A stretch of DNA of 64,000 nucleotides from Alcanivoracaceae bacterium. Lineage in GTDB: Bacteria > Pseudomonadota > Gammaproteobacteria > Pseudomonadales > Alcanivoracaceae. Under the pieces are notes generated by a model. It made no database searches. It was given only the letters and a program-made list of their open reading frames with translations, and was not told where the DNA came from. Shown piece by piece: positions 56,854-64,000 of this stretch. The stretch's first letter is position 1; each line of letters opens with the position of its first letter. A program made the position numbers and the translations under genes. The stretch covers positions 1 through 64,000 of the forward strand of contig JARGOL010000011.1 of NCBI GenBank assembly GCA_029212745.1, written 5' to 3'.

Positions 56854-57019
56854 GAGTGCTTCTTCGCCTAGGTCGCCTACTCAGAGCAGTGGGAGTAGGG
56901 CTCAAGTTCAAATGGATGGTTTCAACAAGCTACAAAGCAGAAACTTAAAAAAGGAAATTTCCTCTGCTGTAAAAAGAGACATGAAAATGCTCCGAAAGAT
57001 GGGGCTAATAGTGGAGTAA
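56834..57019 (+). CDS. Small protein of the low-GC module
   Basis: A 61-residue basic protein beginning MKPQQAKSASSPRSPTQSSG, with a disordered Ser/Gln-rich start and a C-terminal charged helix (LKKEISSAVKRDMKMLRKMG near 38-57). It begins inside the end of the GAF-like gene, in another frame, with GAGGGACAGGAAG upstream, which implies translational coupling and a joint function. No family recognised. Followed directly by a terminator. Confidence 0.7.
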   Translation: MKPQQAKSASSPRSPTQSSGSRAQVQMDGFNKLQSRNLKKEISSAVKRDMKMLRKMGLIVE

Positions 57020-57023
57020 CAAT

Positions 57024-57048
57024 AAGCCCGGCATCGCCGGGCTTTTTT
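57024..57048. terminator. Terminator after the low-GC module
   Basis: AAGCCCGGC-ATC-GCCGGGCTT stem followed by TTTT, five bases after the last stop. Also usable for the converging FAH gene. Confidence 0.9.
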
Positions 57049-57089
57049 GTGGTTGCAGATTCAGCGCAACCGTCCGCAGGAGCGGCTCG

Positions 57090-57755
57090 CTATCCGGCAA
57101 TGGCCCCGGTGACGGTCAGGAGGTTGCCCATGCGCGCTTCCAGCTGGTCGCCCGGTTGCAGCGGCCCGACACCGGCGGGCGTGCCGGTGAGCACGACGTC
57201 GCCGGGGTTCAGGGTGAATGTGTTGCTGATATGTGCCACCAGCTCGAAGATCGGGAACAGCATCTGGGCGGTGCTGCCCTGCTGGCGGACGTCGCTATTG
57301 ATGCGCAGGGACAATTCCAGCGGCTGGCGAACGGAAATACCCCGGGCATCGACAAAGCCGGAGATCGGGCAGGCGCCATCGAAGGCCTTGGCGCGCTCCC
57401 ACGGCTGGCCTTTTTCTTTCAGCGCGTTTTGCACATCCCTGAGCGTCAGGTCCAGCGCCAGCGCATAGCCGGCAAGACTGTATTGCACCTCGCGCGCCGT
57501 AGCCTGGTGCAGGGGCTCGCGCACCAGCACGGCGATCTCGATTTCATGGTGCACTTCGCCCTGGTCAGTGGGGATTACGATGTGATCATTGAACGGTGCC
57601 AGGGCCGTGGCTGGCTTCATGAACAGGATCGGGCTGTCTGGCACCTCATTGCCCAGTTCGCGGGCATGCTCGGCATAGTTGCGGCCCACGCACACCACCT
57701 TGCCGACGGGCAGGTCCACGGGTGTGTTGTCGATCCACAGGTGCTGGTAGGCCAC
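57090..57755 (-). CDS. Fumarylacetoacetate hydrolase family protein
   Basis: A 221-residue FAH-fold hydrolase or isomerase/decarboxylase of the YcgM type. VVCVGRNYAEHARELG (near 20-35) binds the substrate loop, and the metal-binding acidic residues lie in HHEIEIAVLV (near 69-78) and the following Asp (LDLTLRDVQ near 101-109). The exact substrate is unknown; relatives act on acylpyruvates or oxaloacetate. Lies in a minus-strand pair with the D-2-hydroxyglutarate dehydrogenase gene. Confidence 0.92.
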   Translation of the reverse strand: MAYQHLWIDNTPVDLPVGKVVCVGRNYAEHARELGNEVPDSPILFMKPATALAPFNDHIVIPTDQGEVHHEIEIAVLVREPLHQATAREVQYSLAGYALALDLTLRDVQNALKEKGQPWERAKAFDGACPISGFVDARGISVRQPLELSLRINSDVRQQGSTAQMLFPIFELVAHISNTFTLNPGDVVLTGTPAGVGPLQPGDQLEARMGNLLTVTGAIAG

Positions 57756-57778
57756 AGGGTTCCCTCATTGTCACTGCA

Positions 57779-57800
57779 GGAGCGGCGTGCACGCCGCTCC
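57779..57800. repeat. Perfect palindromic repeat between the FAH and D2HGDH genes
   Basis: GGAGCGGCGTG joined to its exact reverse complement CACGCCGCTCC (22 bases, no spacer). Related to the imperfect element at 17611-17633. Intergenic REP-like. Confidence 0.7.
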
Positions 57801-57809
57801 TTCTGGTTG

Positions 57810-59195
57810 TTACAGGTCGAACAGCTTGCCCGGGTTCATGATGCCGTTCGGGTCGAATACCGCCTTCACGGCTTTCATGGCAGCGATTTCTTCTGCCGAG
57901 CGTGAGTACTGCAGGTACGGTTTCTTGGTGCGGCCGACACCGTGTTCGGCAGAAATGGAGCCGTTGTATTTCTGCACGATTTCGAACACCCAGCGGCTGA
58001 CGTGGTTGCAGCGCTGGAAGAACTCGTCCTTGTCCAGTGCGTCCGGCTTGAGGATGTTCAGGTGCATGTTGCCGTCACCAATGTGGCCGAACCAGACGAT
58101 CTCGAAATCGGGGTAGTTATCCTGGACCACCGCATCCACTTTCTCGACGAAATCCGGCACCTTGCCGACGGTGACCGAGATGTCGTTCTTGTAGGGGGTG
58201 TACACGGAAATGCTTTCGGAAATGCGTTCGCGCAGCTGCCAGAGCTGTTCGGCCTGCTGCAGCGATTGGCTCATGGCGCCGTCCAGCACCCAGCCTTTTT
58301 CGACGCAGCTCTCAAAGATGCCCATGGCGTCTTCCAGCACCTGCGGGGAATCACCCTCGAATTCCAGCAGGCAATAGAACGGGGCCTCGGTGTCGAACGG
58401 ACGTGCGACGCCGTGGGCCAGCACATGGTGCATGGCCTTGTCGGAGAAAAACTCGAACGCGGTCAGGTCGATCTTTTCCTGGAAACTGTGCAGCACATTC
58501 ATGACATCACGGAAACCGGGGCAGCCCAGCACCAGCACGGTCAGGTCGCGCGGTTTGCGCGCCAGCTGGATGGTGGCTTCCACCACCAGTCCCAGGGTGC
58601 CCTCGGAGCCGATGAACAGGTGGCGGAAGTCATAGCCGGTGGCATTCTTGGCGAGGCCCTTGTTGAGTTCCAGCAGGTCGCCCTTGCCGGTGACCACTTT
58701 CAGGCCCGAGACCCAGTCGCGCGTCATGCCGTAGCGGATCACCTTGATGCCACCGGCGTTGGTGCCGATGTTGCCGCCGATCTGGCTGGAGCCGGCGGAG
58801 GCGAAGTCCACCGGGTAGAACAGGCCCTGTTCGTCGGCGAATTCCTGCAGCTGCTGGGTGACCACGCCCGGCTGCACGGTGACAGAGCGCTCGAACGGTT
58901 CGAAATCGAGAATCTTGTTCATCCGGTCAAAGGCGATGACCACCTCGCCGTCGGCCGCCACGGCGCCGGCGGACAGGCCGGTGCGACCGCCACTGGGCAC
59001 CAGGGCGATACCGTGTTCGTTGGCCAGGCGCACAATTTCCTGCACTTCCTCGATGGTCTCCGGCAGCAGCACGGCACTGGGCGCGGGTGCCCAGACCTTG
59101 GTCCAGTCAACGCCATAGCGCGCCAGGCTGTCAGCGTCGGTGAGGCATCGGTTGTCGCCCAGCAGCGGGCGGAAATGTTCGGCGACCTCGGTCAT
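57810..59195 (-). CDS. FAD-linked D-2-hydroxyglutarate dehydrogenase-type oxidoreductase
   Basis: A 461-residue protein with an FAD_binding_4 domain (about 35-215, with PSGGRTGLSAGAV near 62-74 and NIGTNAGGIKVIRYG near 140-154) and a C-terminal FAD-linked oxidase domain (about 220-460, with VFDPNGIMNPGKL near the end). It belongs to the GlcD/D2HGDH group. Divergent from serA: in Pseudomonas stutzeri the D2HGDH enzyme removes D-2-hydroxyglutarate made by SerA and so drives serine synthesis, and that role is very likely here. Confidence 0.92.
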   Translation of the reverse strand: MTEVAEHFRPLLGDNRCLTDADSLARYGVDWTKVWAPAPSAVLLPETIEEVQEIVRLANEHGIALVPSGGRTGLSAGAVAADGEVVIAFDRMNKILDFEPFERSVTVQPGVVTQQLQEFADEQGLFYPVDFASAGSSQIGGNIGTNAGGIKVIRYGMTRDWVSGLKVVTGKGDLLELNKGLAKNATGYDFRHLFIGSEGTLGLVVEATIQLARKPRDLTVLVLGCPGFRDVMNVLHSFQEKIDLTAFEFFSDKAMHHVLAHGVARPFDTEAPFYCLLEFEGDSPQVLEDAMGIFESCVEKGWVLDGAMSQSLQQAEQLWQLRERISESISVYTPYKNDISVTVGKVPDFVEKVDAVVQDNYPDFEIVWFGHIGDGNMHLNILKPDALDKDEFFQRCNHVSRWVFEIVQKYNGSISAEHGVGRTKKPYLQYSRSAEEIAAMKAVKAVFDPNGIMNPGKLFDL

Positions 59196-59251
59196 GCAAT
59201 GCTCCGGAACTGATTGGTCACGGAAAACGCCGGGGGCTGGCGTTCTCAGGG

Positions 59252-59276
59252 GGGCGCTATGGTACCATACGCGCCC
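59252..59276. promoter_or_regulatory. Palindrome in the serA/D2HGDH gap
   Basis: GGGCGC, TATGGTACCATA (a perfect 12-base palindrome), C, GCGCCC: near-perfect 25-base dyad ending 28 bases before the serA ATG. Could be a regulatory site serving both divergent genes, or partly a -10 region; not decided. Confidence 0.4.
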
Positions 59277-59304
59277 TCAAATGCAGGCTACCCGAGCGAT
59301 TTCC

Positions 59305-60534
59305 ATGGCCCAGACCTCCCTTGAAAAGGACAAGATCCGCATCCTGTTGCTGGAAGGTATTCACCAGACTGCGGTGGATAACCTCAAGGCCCACGGTTAC
59401 ACCAACGTCGAGCTGCTCAAGGGCGCCCTCACCGGGGATGACCTGAAGGCCAAGATCCGCGATGCCCACATGGTGGGTATCCGCTCGCGTACCCAGCTCA
59501 CCGAGGATGTCTTTGCCGCGGCCGAAAAGCTGATGGCCGTGGGCTGCTTCTGCATCGGCACCAACCAGGTGGACCTGACCGCCGGCCTGGTGCGCGGTAT
59601 TCCGGTGTTCAATGCACCCTATTCCAACACCCGTTCCGTGGCCGAGCTGGTGATTGGTGAAGCGATCATGCTGATGCGCGGCATTCCCCAGCGGAATGCC
59701 TCCTGTCATGTCGGTGGCTGGCTCAAGAACGCCAAGGACAGCTACGAGGTGCGCGGCAAGAAGCTGGGTATCGTCGGTTACGGCAACATCGGCGCCCAGG
59801 TGTCTGTGTTGGCCGAAGCCATGGGCTTCAAGGTGTACTTCTATGACACCGTGACCAAGCTGCCGCTGGGCAACGCGACCCAGGTGCAGAGCCTGGATGA
59901 CCTGCTCGGCATGAGCGATGTGGTCAGCCTGCACGTGCCCGATACCGACTCCACCCGCTGGATGATCAAGGAGGCGCAGATCCGGGCCATGAAGCCGGGC
60001 AGCTACCTGATCAATGCCGCCCGCGGCAAGGTGGTGGACATTGAAGCCCTGGCTGCCGCCCTCAAGGACGGTCACCTGCTGGGCGCCGCCATTGACGTGT
60101 TCCCGGAAGAGCCGAAGAGCTCCGACGACGAGTTCATCTCGCCGCTGCGTGAATTCGACAATGTCATCCTCACGCCGCATATCGGTGGCTCCACCCAGGA
60201 AGCGCAGGAAAACATTGGCGCGGAGGTGTCGGAGAAGCTGGCACGTTACAGCGATAACGGCTCCACCCTGAGCGCGGTGAACTTCCCCGAGGTGGCCCTG
60301 CCGGCGCACCCGAACATGCATCGCCTGCTGCATATCCACCAGAACAAGCCGGGCATCCTGACCCAGCTGAACACCGTGCTGTCCGAGACTGGCGTGAATA
60401 TCTGCGGCCAGTACCTGCAGACCAACGCCGATATCGGTTATGTGGTCATTGATGTGGAATCCGAGTACAGCCAGCTGGCGCTGGAAAAGATGCGCAACAT
60501 TGAAGGCACCATCCGTACCCGCGTGCTGTTCTGA
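59305..60534 (+). CDS. serA: D-3-phosphoglycerate dehydrogenase
   Basis: A 409-residue enzyme oxidising 3-phosphoglycerate for serine synthesis and, in relatives, reducing 2-oxoglutarate to D-2-hydroxyglutarate. NAD-binding GIVGYGNIGAQ (near 153-163), catalytic Arg in NAARGKVVD (near 235-243), Glu and His (TPHIGGS near 288-294), and a C-terminal ACT domain (about 330-409) that gives serine feedback control. The ATG 59305 matches Pseudomonas SerA (MAQTSLEKDKI); an in-frame ATG at 59281 is less likely. Confidence 0.97.
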   Translation: MAQTSLEKDKIRILLLEGIHQTAVDNLKAHGYTNVELLKGALTGDDLKAKIRDAHMVGIRSRTQLTEDVFAAAEKLMAVGCFCIGTNQVDLTAGLVRGIPVFNAPYSNTRSVAELVIGEAIMLMRGIPQRNASCHVGGWLKNAKDSYEVRGKKLGIVGYGNIGAQVSVLAEAMGFKVYFYDTVTKLPLGNATQVQSLDDLLGMSDVVSLHVPDTDSTRWMIKEAQIRAMKPGSYLINAARGKVVDIEALAAALKDGHLLGAAIDVFPEEPKSSDDEFISPLREFDNVILTPHIGGSTQEAQENIGAEVSEKLARYSDNGSTLSAVNFPEVALPAHPNMHRLLHIHQNKPGILTQLNTVLSETGVNICGQYLQTNADIGYVVIDVESEYSQLALEKMRNIEGTIRTRVLF

Positions 60535-60641
60535 CCGCCCGGGCGCCGGCCACCCGGCGCCCTTCTCTCTGCTCGACACCCCTGCTGCCAGCAGCTACTT
60601 TAGTAGACCTTTCCCGGGAATCTGACCAAGGCAGGGATGAC

Positions 60642-61976
60642 GTGTTGCGATTGCTGTTCCTGGCGCTGCTGTTGTTGCAAGGCTGCTCCGCCAGCTCCGT
60701 GTTTGTGCCCTACCCCGACCAGGCCAGCGCCTGGGTGCAGCCGCTGTCCGCCGGGCAGCCGGGCCAGGGTGCGGTCAAACTCGAGCCGCTGACCACCCGT
60801 GAAGACGGTCTGCTCTACCTGCAGGAGCTGGCCCGTCTGCAGCAGCTGGACAACCAGCTTGAGGCCAGCCGTGCCACCTTCGCTGATGTCTTTGCTGCCT
60901 ATGAGCAGCAGGATGCCGCCGCCACTGTCCAGGCCTCGGCGCTGGCTGCCGGCACCGCCTCCCTGATGACCAATGACAACGCCCTGCCTTATGAAGGCTA
61001 TGCCTATGAGCGCATCATGGCCCATGCCTACCAGGCCCTGAATTACCTGGGCAGCGGTGACGTCGAGGGTGCCCAGGTGGAGCTGCGGCGCGCCGCGCTG
61101 GAACAGCGGGTGGCCCAGCAGCGCAACGAAAAGCGCATCGCCCGGGCGGAAGAAAAGGCCAGTGAACAGAACGTCGACCCGGGCCAGTTCGAAAGCCAGT
61201 TTGCCGGCCTGAATGCGGCGGCTGCCGAGGTGCGCAGCGCCATCACCAATGCCTGGACCTTCTACCTGTCCGGCGCGGTCTGGGAGGCCACGGGTGAGTA
61301 CAACAGCGCCCTGGTGGACTACAAGCAGGCGTTGCAGATCCAGCCGGATTCGCCGCTGCTCAAGGCCGCCGCCACGCGCGCGGCGGCCAAGGTGGACGGG
61401 CGACGGAACCGCGACAGGGGCACGGTGGTCATACTTCATGAGCAGGGTCTGGTGCCGCCCAAACGCGAAATCAATTTTCCGGTGCCCACCATTCACGGCT
61501 GGTTTGCGGTGGCGTTTCCCACCTACCAGCCCCAGGACATGCGCCCGCCGGAGCCAGTGCATGTGCGGGCCGGCGACAGTGAAGCGGCGGACACGGAAGT
61601 GCTGGCGCAGCTGAATGCCATGGCGGCGCGGGCCCTGAAAGACAGGGTTCCGGCCATGCTGGTGCGCCAGACACTGCGCGCCACGGCCAAGTACCAGGCC
61701 CAGAAGACCGCCAATGACAATTTCGGGCTGGCCGGCGCCCTTTTCACCCAGATCTACAACCTGGTGTCGGAGCGGGCCGATCTGCGCAGCTGGTTGAGTT
61801 TGCCGGCCTACGGCATGGCCGCGGAGGTGACCCTCCCTGCCGGCGAGCAGAGTGTGCAGTTGTCCGGCCCCGGGGGCGGTGCTACGTTGACCGTGCCGGT
61901 GCGCGGCGGCGGTGTCACTATCGTGCGCGTGGTGACAGCAGGCAGCTTCATGCATACCGATGTTTACGCGTTCTAG
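60642..61976 (+). CDS. COG3014-type lipoprotein
   Basis: A 444-residue predicted lipoprotein: lipobox LLQGC (Cys15), then a mainly helical chain with tetratricopeptide-like stretches (near 205-250, NAWTFYLSGAVWEATGEYNSALVDY region). GTG 60642 has AGGGA at five bases. It is the first gene of an envelope operon with a YcfL-like lipoprotein, LpoB and a CsgG-like protein, the arrangement known for COG3014 in gammaproteobacteria. Function likely linked to peptidoglycan synthesis, not proven. Confidence 0.87.
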   Translation: MLRLLFLALLLLQGCSASSVFVPYPDQASAWVQPLSAGQPGQGAVKLEPLTTREDGLLYLQELARLQQLDNQLEASRATFADVFAAYEQQDAAATVQASALAAGTASLMTNDNALPYEGYAYERIMAHAYQALNYLGSGDVEGAQVELRRAALEQRVAQQRNEKRIARAEEKASEQNVDPGQFESQFAGLNAAAAEVRSAITNAWTFYLSGAVWEATGEYNSALVDYKQALQIQPDSPLLKAAATRAAAKVDGRRNRDRGTVVILHEQGLVPPKREINFPVPTIHGWFAVAFPTYQPQDMRPPEPVHVRAGDSEAADTEVLAQLNAMAARALKDRVPAMLVRQTLRATAKYQAQKTANDNFGLAGALFTQIYNLVSERADLRSWLSLPAYGMAAEVTLPAGEQSVQLSGPGGGATLTVPVRGGGVTIVRVVTAGSFMHTDVYAF

Positions 61977-62012
61977 CGCCGGACACCTCCGGCGATGACA
62001 GGGAGAAGACCA

Positions 62013-62411
62013 ATGAAACCGATACATGTGCTGATGGCTGTGCTGATGGCCGCCGTGCTGGCGGGGTGCTCTGCCAGTAACATGGCCAGTCGCGACAAGG
62101 GCGAGGACGGCCAGTATGAAACCGTGCTCAAGTCCAACAACTCCCTGCTCTACAGTCGCCTGCAGATTGCCCAGCTGAACGAACGGCAGGTGGGTGACCT
62201 GATGCAGGTGCAGGCGACGCTGGAGAATGCCTGGAAGTTCGAGCTCGACTTCCAGTACAAGTTCAAGTGGTTCGATGCCAATGGCTTCGAGCTGGCACCC
62301 GAGGGGCAGGCCTGGCGTCAGCTGATCCTGCCGGGCCGCAACCAGGCCAACGTCCAGGCCGTGGCGCCGAACCCCACGGCGGCCCGTTATGAAATCTGGG
62401 TTCGTGAATAA
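62013..62411 (+). CDS. YcfL-type lipoprotein (DUF1425)
   Basis: A 132-residue lipoprotein with signal and lipobox (VLAGC, Cys19) and a beta-sandwich-like domain (LMQVQATLENAWKFELDF near 61-78, RYEIWVRE at the end). GGGAGAAG precedes ATG 62013. In E. coli ycfL is directly upstream of lpoB; the same order is seen here. Confidence 0.88.
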   Translation: MKPIHVLMAVLMAAVLAGCSASNMASRDKGEDGQYETVLKSNNSLLYSRLQIAQLNERQVGDLMQVQATLENAWKFELDFQYKFKWFDANGFELAPEGQAWRQLILPGRNQANVQAVAPNPTAARYEIWVRE

Positions 62412-62452
62412 TTGGCTGCGCGAATAATTACGTTCAAGGAGAGGAAGGGATC

Positions 62453-63046
62453 ATGGTGCGTTTACTGACAATTGTACTGGTGGCAGCGATGACGGTGCTG
62501 GCTGGTTGTGCCGCAAAAGTGGATTACGGTGATGCCACCGCCCGCGAGACGGTGAATACGGATTTCGGCTCCACCGACCTGCAGATGATTGCAGCGAAGA
62601 TGGTGGATGACATGCTGGTGTTTCCGCCCATCGTGCAGATGACGTCACAGCGTCGCCCGGTGGTTTTTGTTGACCGGATCAAGAACAAGACCACCGAGCA
62701 TATCGACACCGAATCCATCACTGACACCATCCAGAGCAAGCTGCTCAATTCGGGCAAGTTCCGCTTTGTTGACATGACTGTGGTGGACCGGGTCAAGGAA
62801 CAGCTGGATTACCAGGCAGATTCCGGGCTGGTGGATCCCACCCAGGCGGTGCTCATGGGCAAGCAGATTGGTGCCGAGTTCATGCTCTACGGCAACATGT
62901 CCTCCATCGTGAAGCGCGATTCCAGCACCAAGGATGTCTACTACAAGTTCACCCTGAAACTGATGAACCTGCAGACCGGCATCCTGGAGTGGTCCGGCGA
63001 GAAGGAAATTCGCAAGACGCGTAACAACACGTTCCTCGGCCTTTGA
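62453..63046 (+). CDS. lpoB: Penicillin-binding protein activator LpoB
   Basis: A 197-residue outer-membrane lipoprotein (lipobox VLAGC, Cys19) that activates the class A penicillin-binding protein PBP1b. The CsgG/TolB-N-like domain covers about 50-190 (PVVFVDRIKNKTTEHID, KQIGAEFMLYGN). Lacks the long proline-rich linker of E. coli LpoB. GGAGAGGAAGG upstream. Confidence 0.9.
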   Translation: MVRLLTIVLVAAMTVLAGCAAKVDYGDATARETVNTDFGSTDLQMIAAKMVDDMLVFPPIVQMTSQRRPVVFVDRIKNKTTEHIDTESITDTIQSKLLNSGKFRFVDMTVVDRVKEQLDYQADSGLVDPTQAVLMGKQIGAEFMLYGNMSSIVKRDSSTKDVYYKFTLKLMNLQTGILEWSGEKEIRKTRNNTFLGL

Positions 63047-63072
63047 GGCTGGCGGACAGGGAGGCCGGAACA

Positions 63073-64000
63073 ATGAAGTTGCTCAAGTGGATCTGTGTGG
63101 TGCTGTGGCTGGCCGCAGCCACAGCGCAGGCAAAAACCGAGGAAGTGGTGCAACAGGCCAGCGGCTTTGGTGATACGCCCGCTGCAGCCGTGGCCAATGC
63201 CCTGGTGGAAGCATCGCGCCAGGCCCTGGGTGTGTCCGTGCTTTCCGACCCGTCATTCCGGGTGGCCACCTATGAGTGGGTGGCCAACGAAAACATGGCC
63301 ACCGGCGCCTGGACCACGCGCAGTGAAGCGCAGGCCACCAGTCTCTCCAATGTCGCGGGCTATCGCGTGATCGACACCCGCAAGGTGGATGAGGGGCTGT
63401 GGCAGGCGGACATCGAGGCCCGCCTGCTGCGCGATGTCAGCATCGGCCCGGACCGTTCCGCGCTGCCATCGCTGGTGGTGGCGCCATTCCGCACTGCCAG
63501 GGACAGCTATGACCCGGGGCAGCCTGCCAGTGCTTCAGACGTGCGCGCCGCGCTCAAGCGGGAGCTGGTGAATGCGTTCGTACAGTCAGGGCGTGTGCGT
63601 GTGCTGGATCGTGATTTTGGCGCCGCCGCCGGCAAGGAAATGGATGTGGCGGCGGAGAGCCTGTCGCCGTTCGAACAGGCCAAGCGCGGCCAGGCACTGG
63701 GTGCCGATCTGGTCATGGCAGGCGAGGTGGAATCGCTGCAACTGGGCCGCAAGAGTGGCTCCTTCTACGGCGCCCAGCTGAACACCATGGAGCCGGTGGT
63801 GCGCATTCACTATCGCCTCATTGATACCGCCACGCGCGAGATCATTGCCGCCGGCACCTGGGATGAATCCCGTTCCGCCGCCACCCTGCGCCAGCAACTG
63901 CGCGACGCGGACATCGACAAGGACCGGGAGCCGGAGCGCATCACCGAAGTGCTGTATCCAAACATTGCCCGCGGGCTGGTCAATGTAGCGCTGGAATCCC
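63073..64000 (+). CDS. CsgG-like exported protein, cut by the window end
   Basis: At least 309 residues visible. Signal peptide about 1-20 (MKLLKWICVVLWLAAATAQA), then GFGDTPAAAVANALVEA and a region with a CsgG/TolB-N-like core (SLVVAPFRT near 137-145, RVRVLDRDF near 175-183, GADLVMAGEVESL near 213-225). Probably works with the LpoB-type proteins upstream. The C-terminus is not in the window, so the full domain make-up is unknown. Confidence 0.85.
   Translation, partial: MKLLKWICVVLWLAAATAQAKTEEVVQQASGFGDTPAAAVANALVEASRQALGVSVLSDPSFRVATYEWVANENMATGAWTTRSEAQATSLSNVAGYRVIDTRKVDEGLWQADIEARLLRDVSIGPDRSALPSLVVAPFRTARDSYDPGQPASASDVRAALKRELVNAFVQSGRVRVLDRDFGAAAGKEMDVAAESLSPFEQAKRGQALGADLVMAGEVESLQLGRKSGSFYGAQLNTMEPVVRIHYRLIDTATREIIAAGTWDESRSAATLRQQLRDADIDKDREPERITEVLYPNIARGLVNVALES

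Overview
The window is GC-rich chromosome from a gammaproteobacterium. Two tandem alkane hydroxylase genes (alkB) beside a GntR regulator, together with gene order that closely follows Pseudomonas (from memory: the coaD/ggt/mutM, dut/algC/argB, rph/yicC/gmk/rpoZ/spoT, oxyR/recG and def/fmt/rsmB/trkA groups), point to a hydrocarbon-degrading Alcanivorax-like organism. The genus is inferred, not proven.

Layout. 1-3560: a chromosomal integron cassette array read on the minus strand, with seven plausible cassette genes plus a promoter-proximal cassette with a weak ORF, eight attC sites, and at the left edge the start of a ninth cassette that nearly duplicates the first. 3557-3883: attI and leader region, including an 18-codon ORF that stops exactly at the recombination junction. 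3884-4882: the integron integrase, divergent from the cassettes. 4903-9407: a TetR regulator divergent from an aldehyde dehydrogenase / Tat lipoprotein / GMC oxidoreductase operon. 9523-17590: coaD, ggt, an outer-membrane barrel, a small exported protein, mutM, a hydantoinase-type protein and a fatty-acid desaturase. 17830-36310: core genes (rpmG, rpmB, radC, coaBC, dut, algC, argB, slmA, pyrE, rph, yicC, gmk, rpoZ, spoT, ridA, oxyR, recG). 36104-50532: prlC, a gamma-carbonic anhydrase, a small ion channel, aroE, hemF, tsaC, dprA, a LysM protein, def, fmt, rsmB, trkA, trkH and cysC. 50712-54105: two alkB genes and gntR. 54227-57019: rpoH behind a perfect CIRCE element, a methyltransferase, and a low-GC two-gene insertion. 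57090-64000: FAH hydrolase, D-2-hydroxyglutarate dehydrogenase divergent from serA, and a lipoprotein operon containing lpoB that runs off the window.

How the genes work together. AlkB1 and AlkB2 would hydroxylate n-alkanes. The GMC oxidoreductase and aldehyde dehydrogenase could oxidise the resulting alcohols and aldehydes. D-2-hydroxyglutarate dehydrogenase is known in relatives to pull the SerA reaction forward. No rubredoxin, tRNA, rRNA or CRISPR was seen.

Most notable signals: the CIRCE operator with an overlapping sigma-E-like promoter in front of rpoH; the attI-embedded leader ORF whose stop codon is supplied by the incoming cassette; the low-GC membrane/GAF-like two-gene module at 55912-57019; and perfect inverted repeats in front of the ALDH, alkB1, alkB2/gntR and hydantoinase genes.
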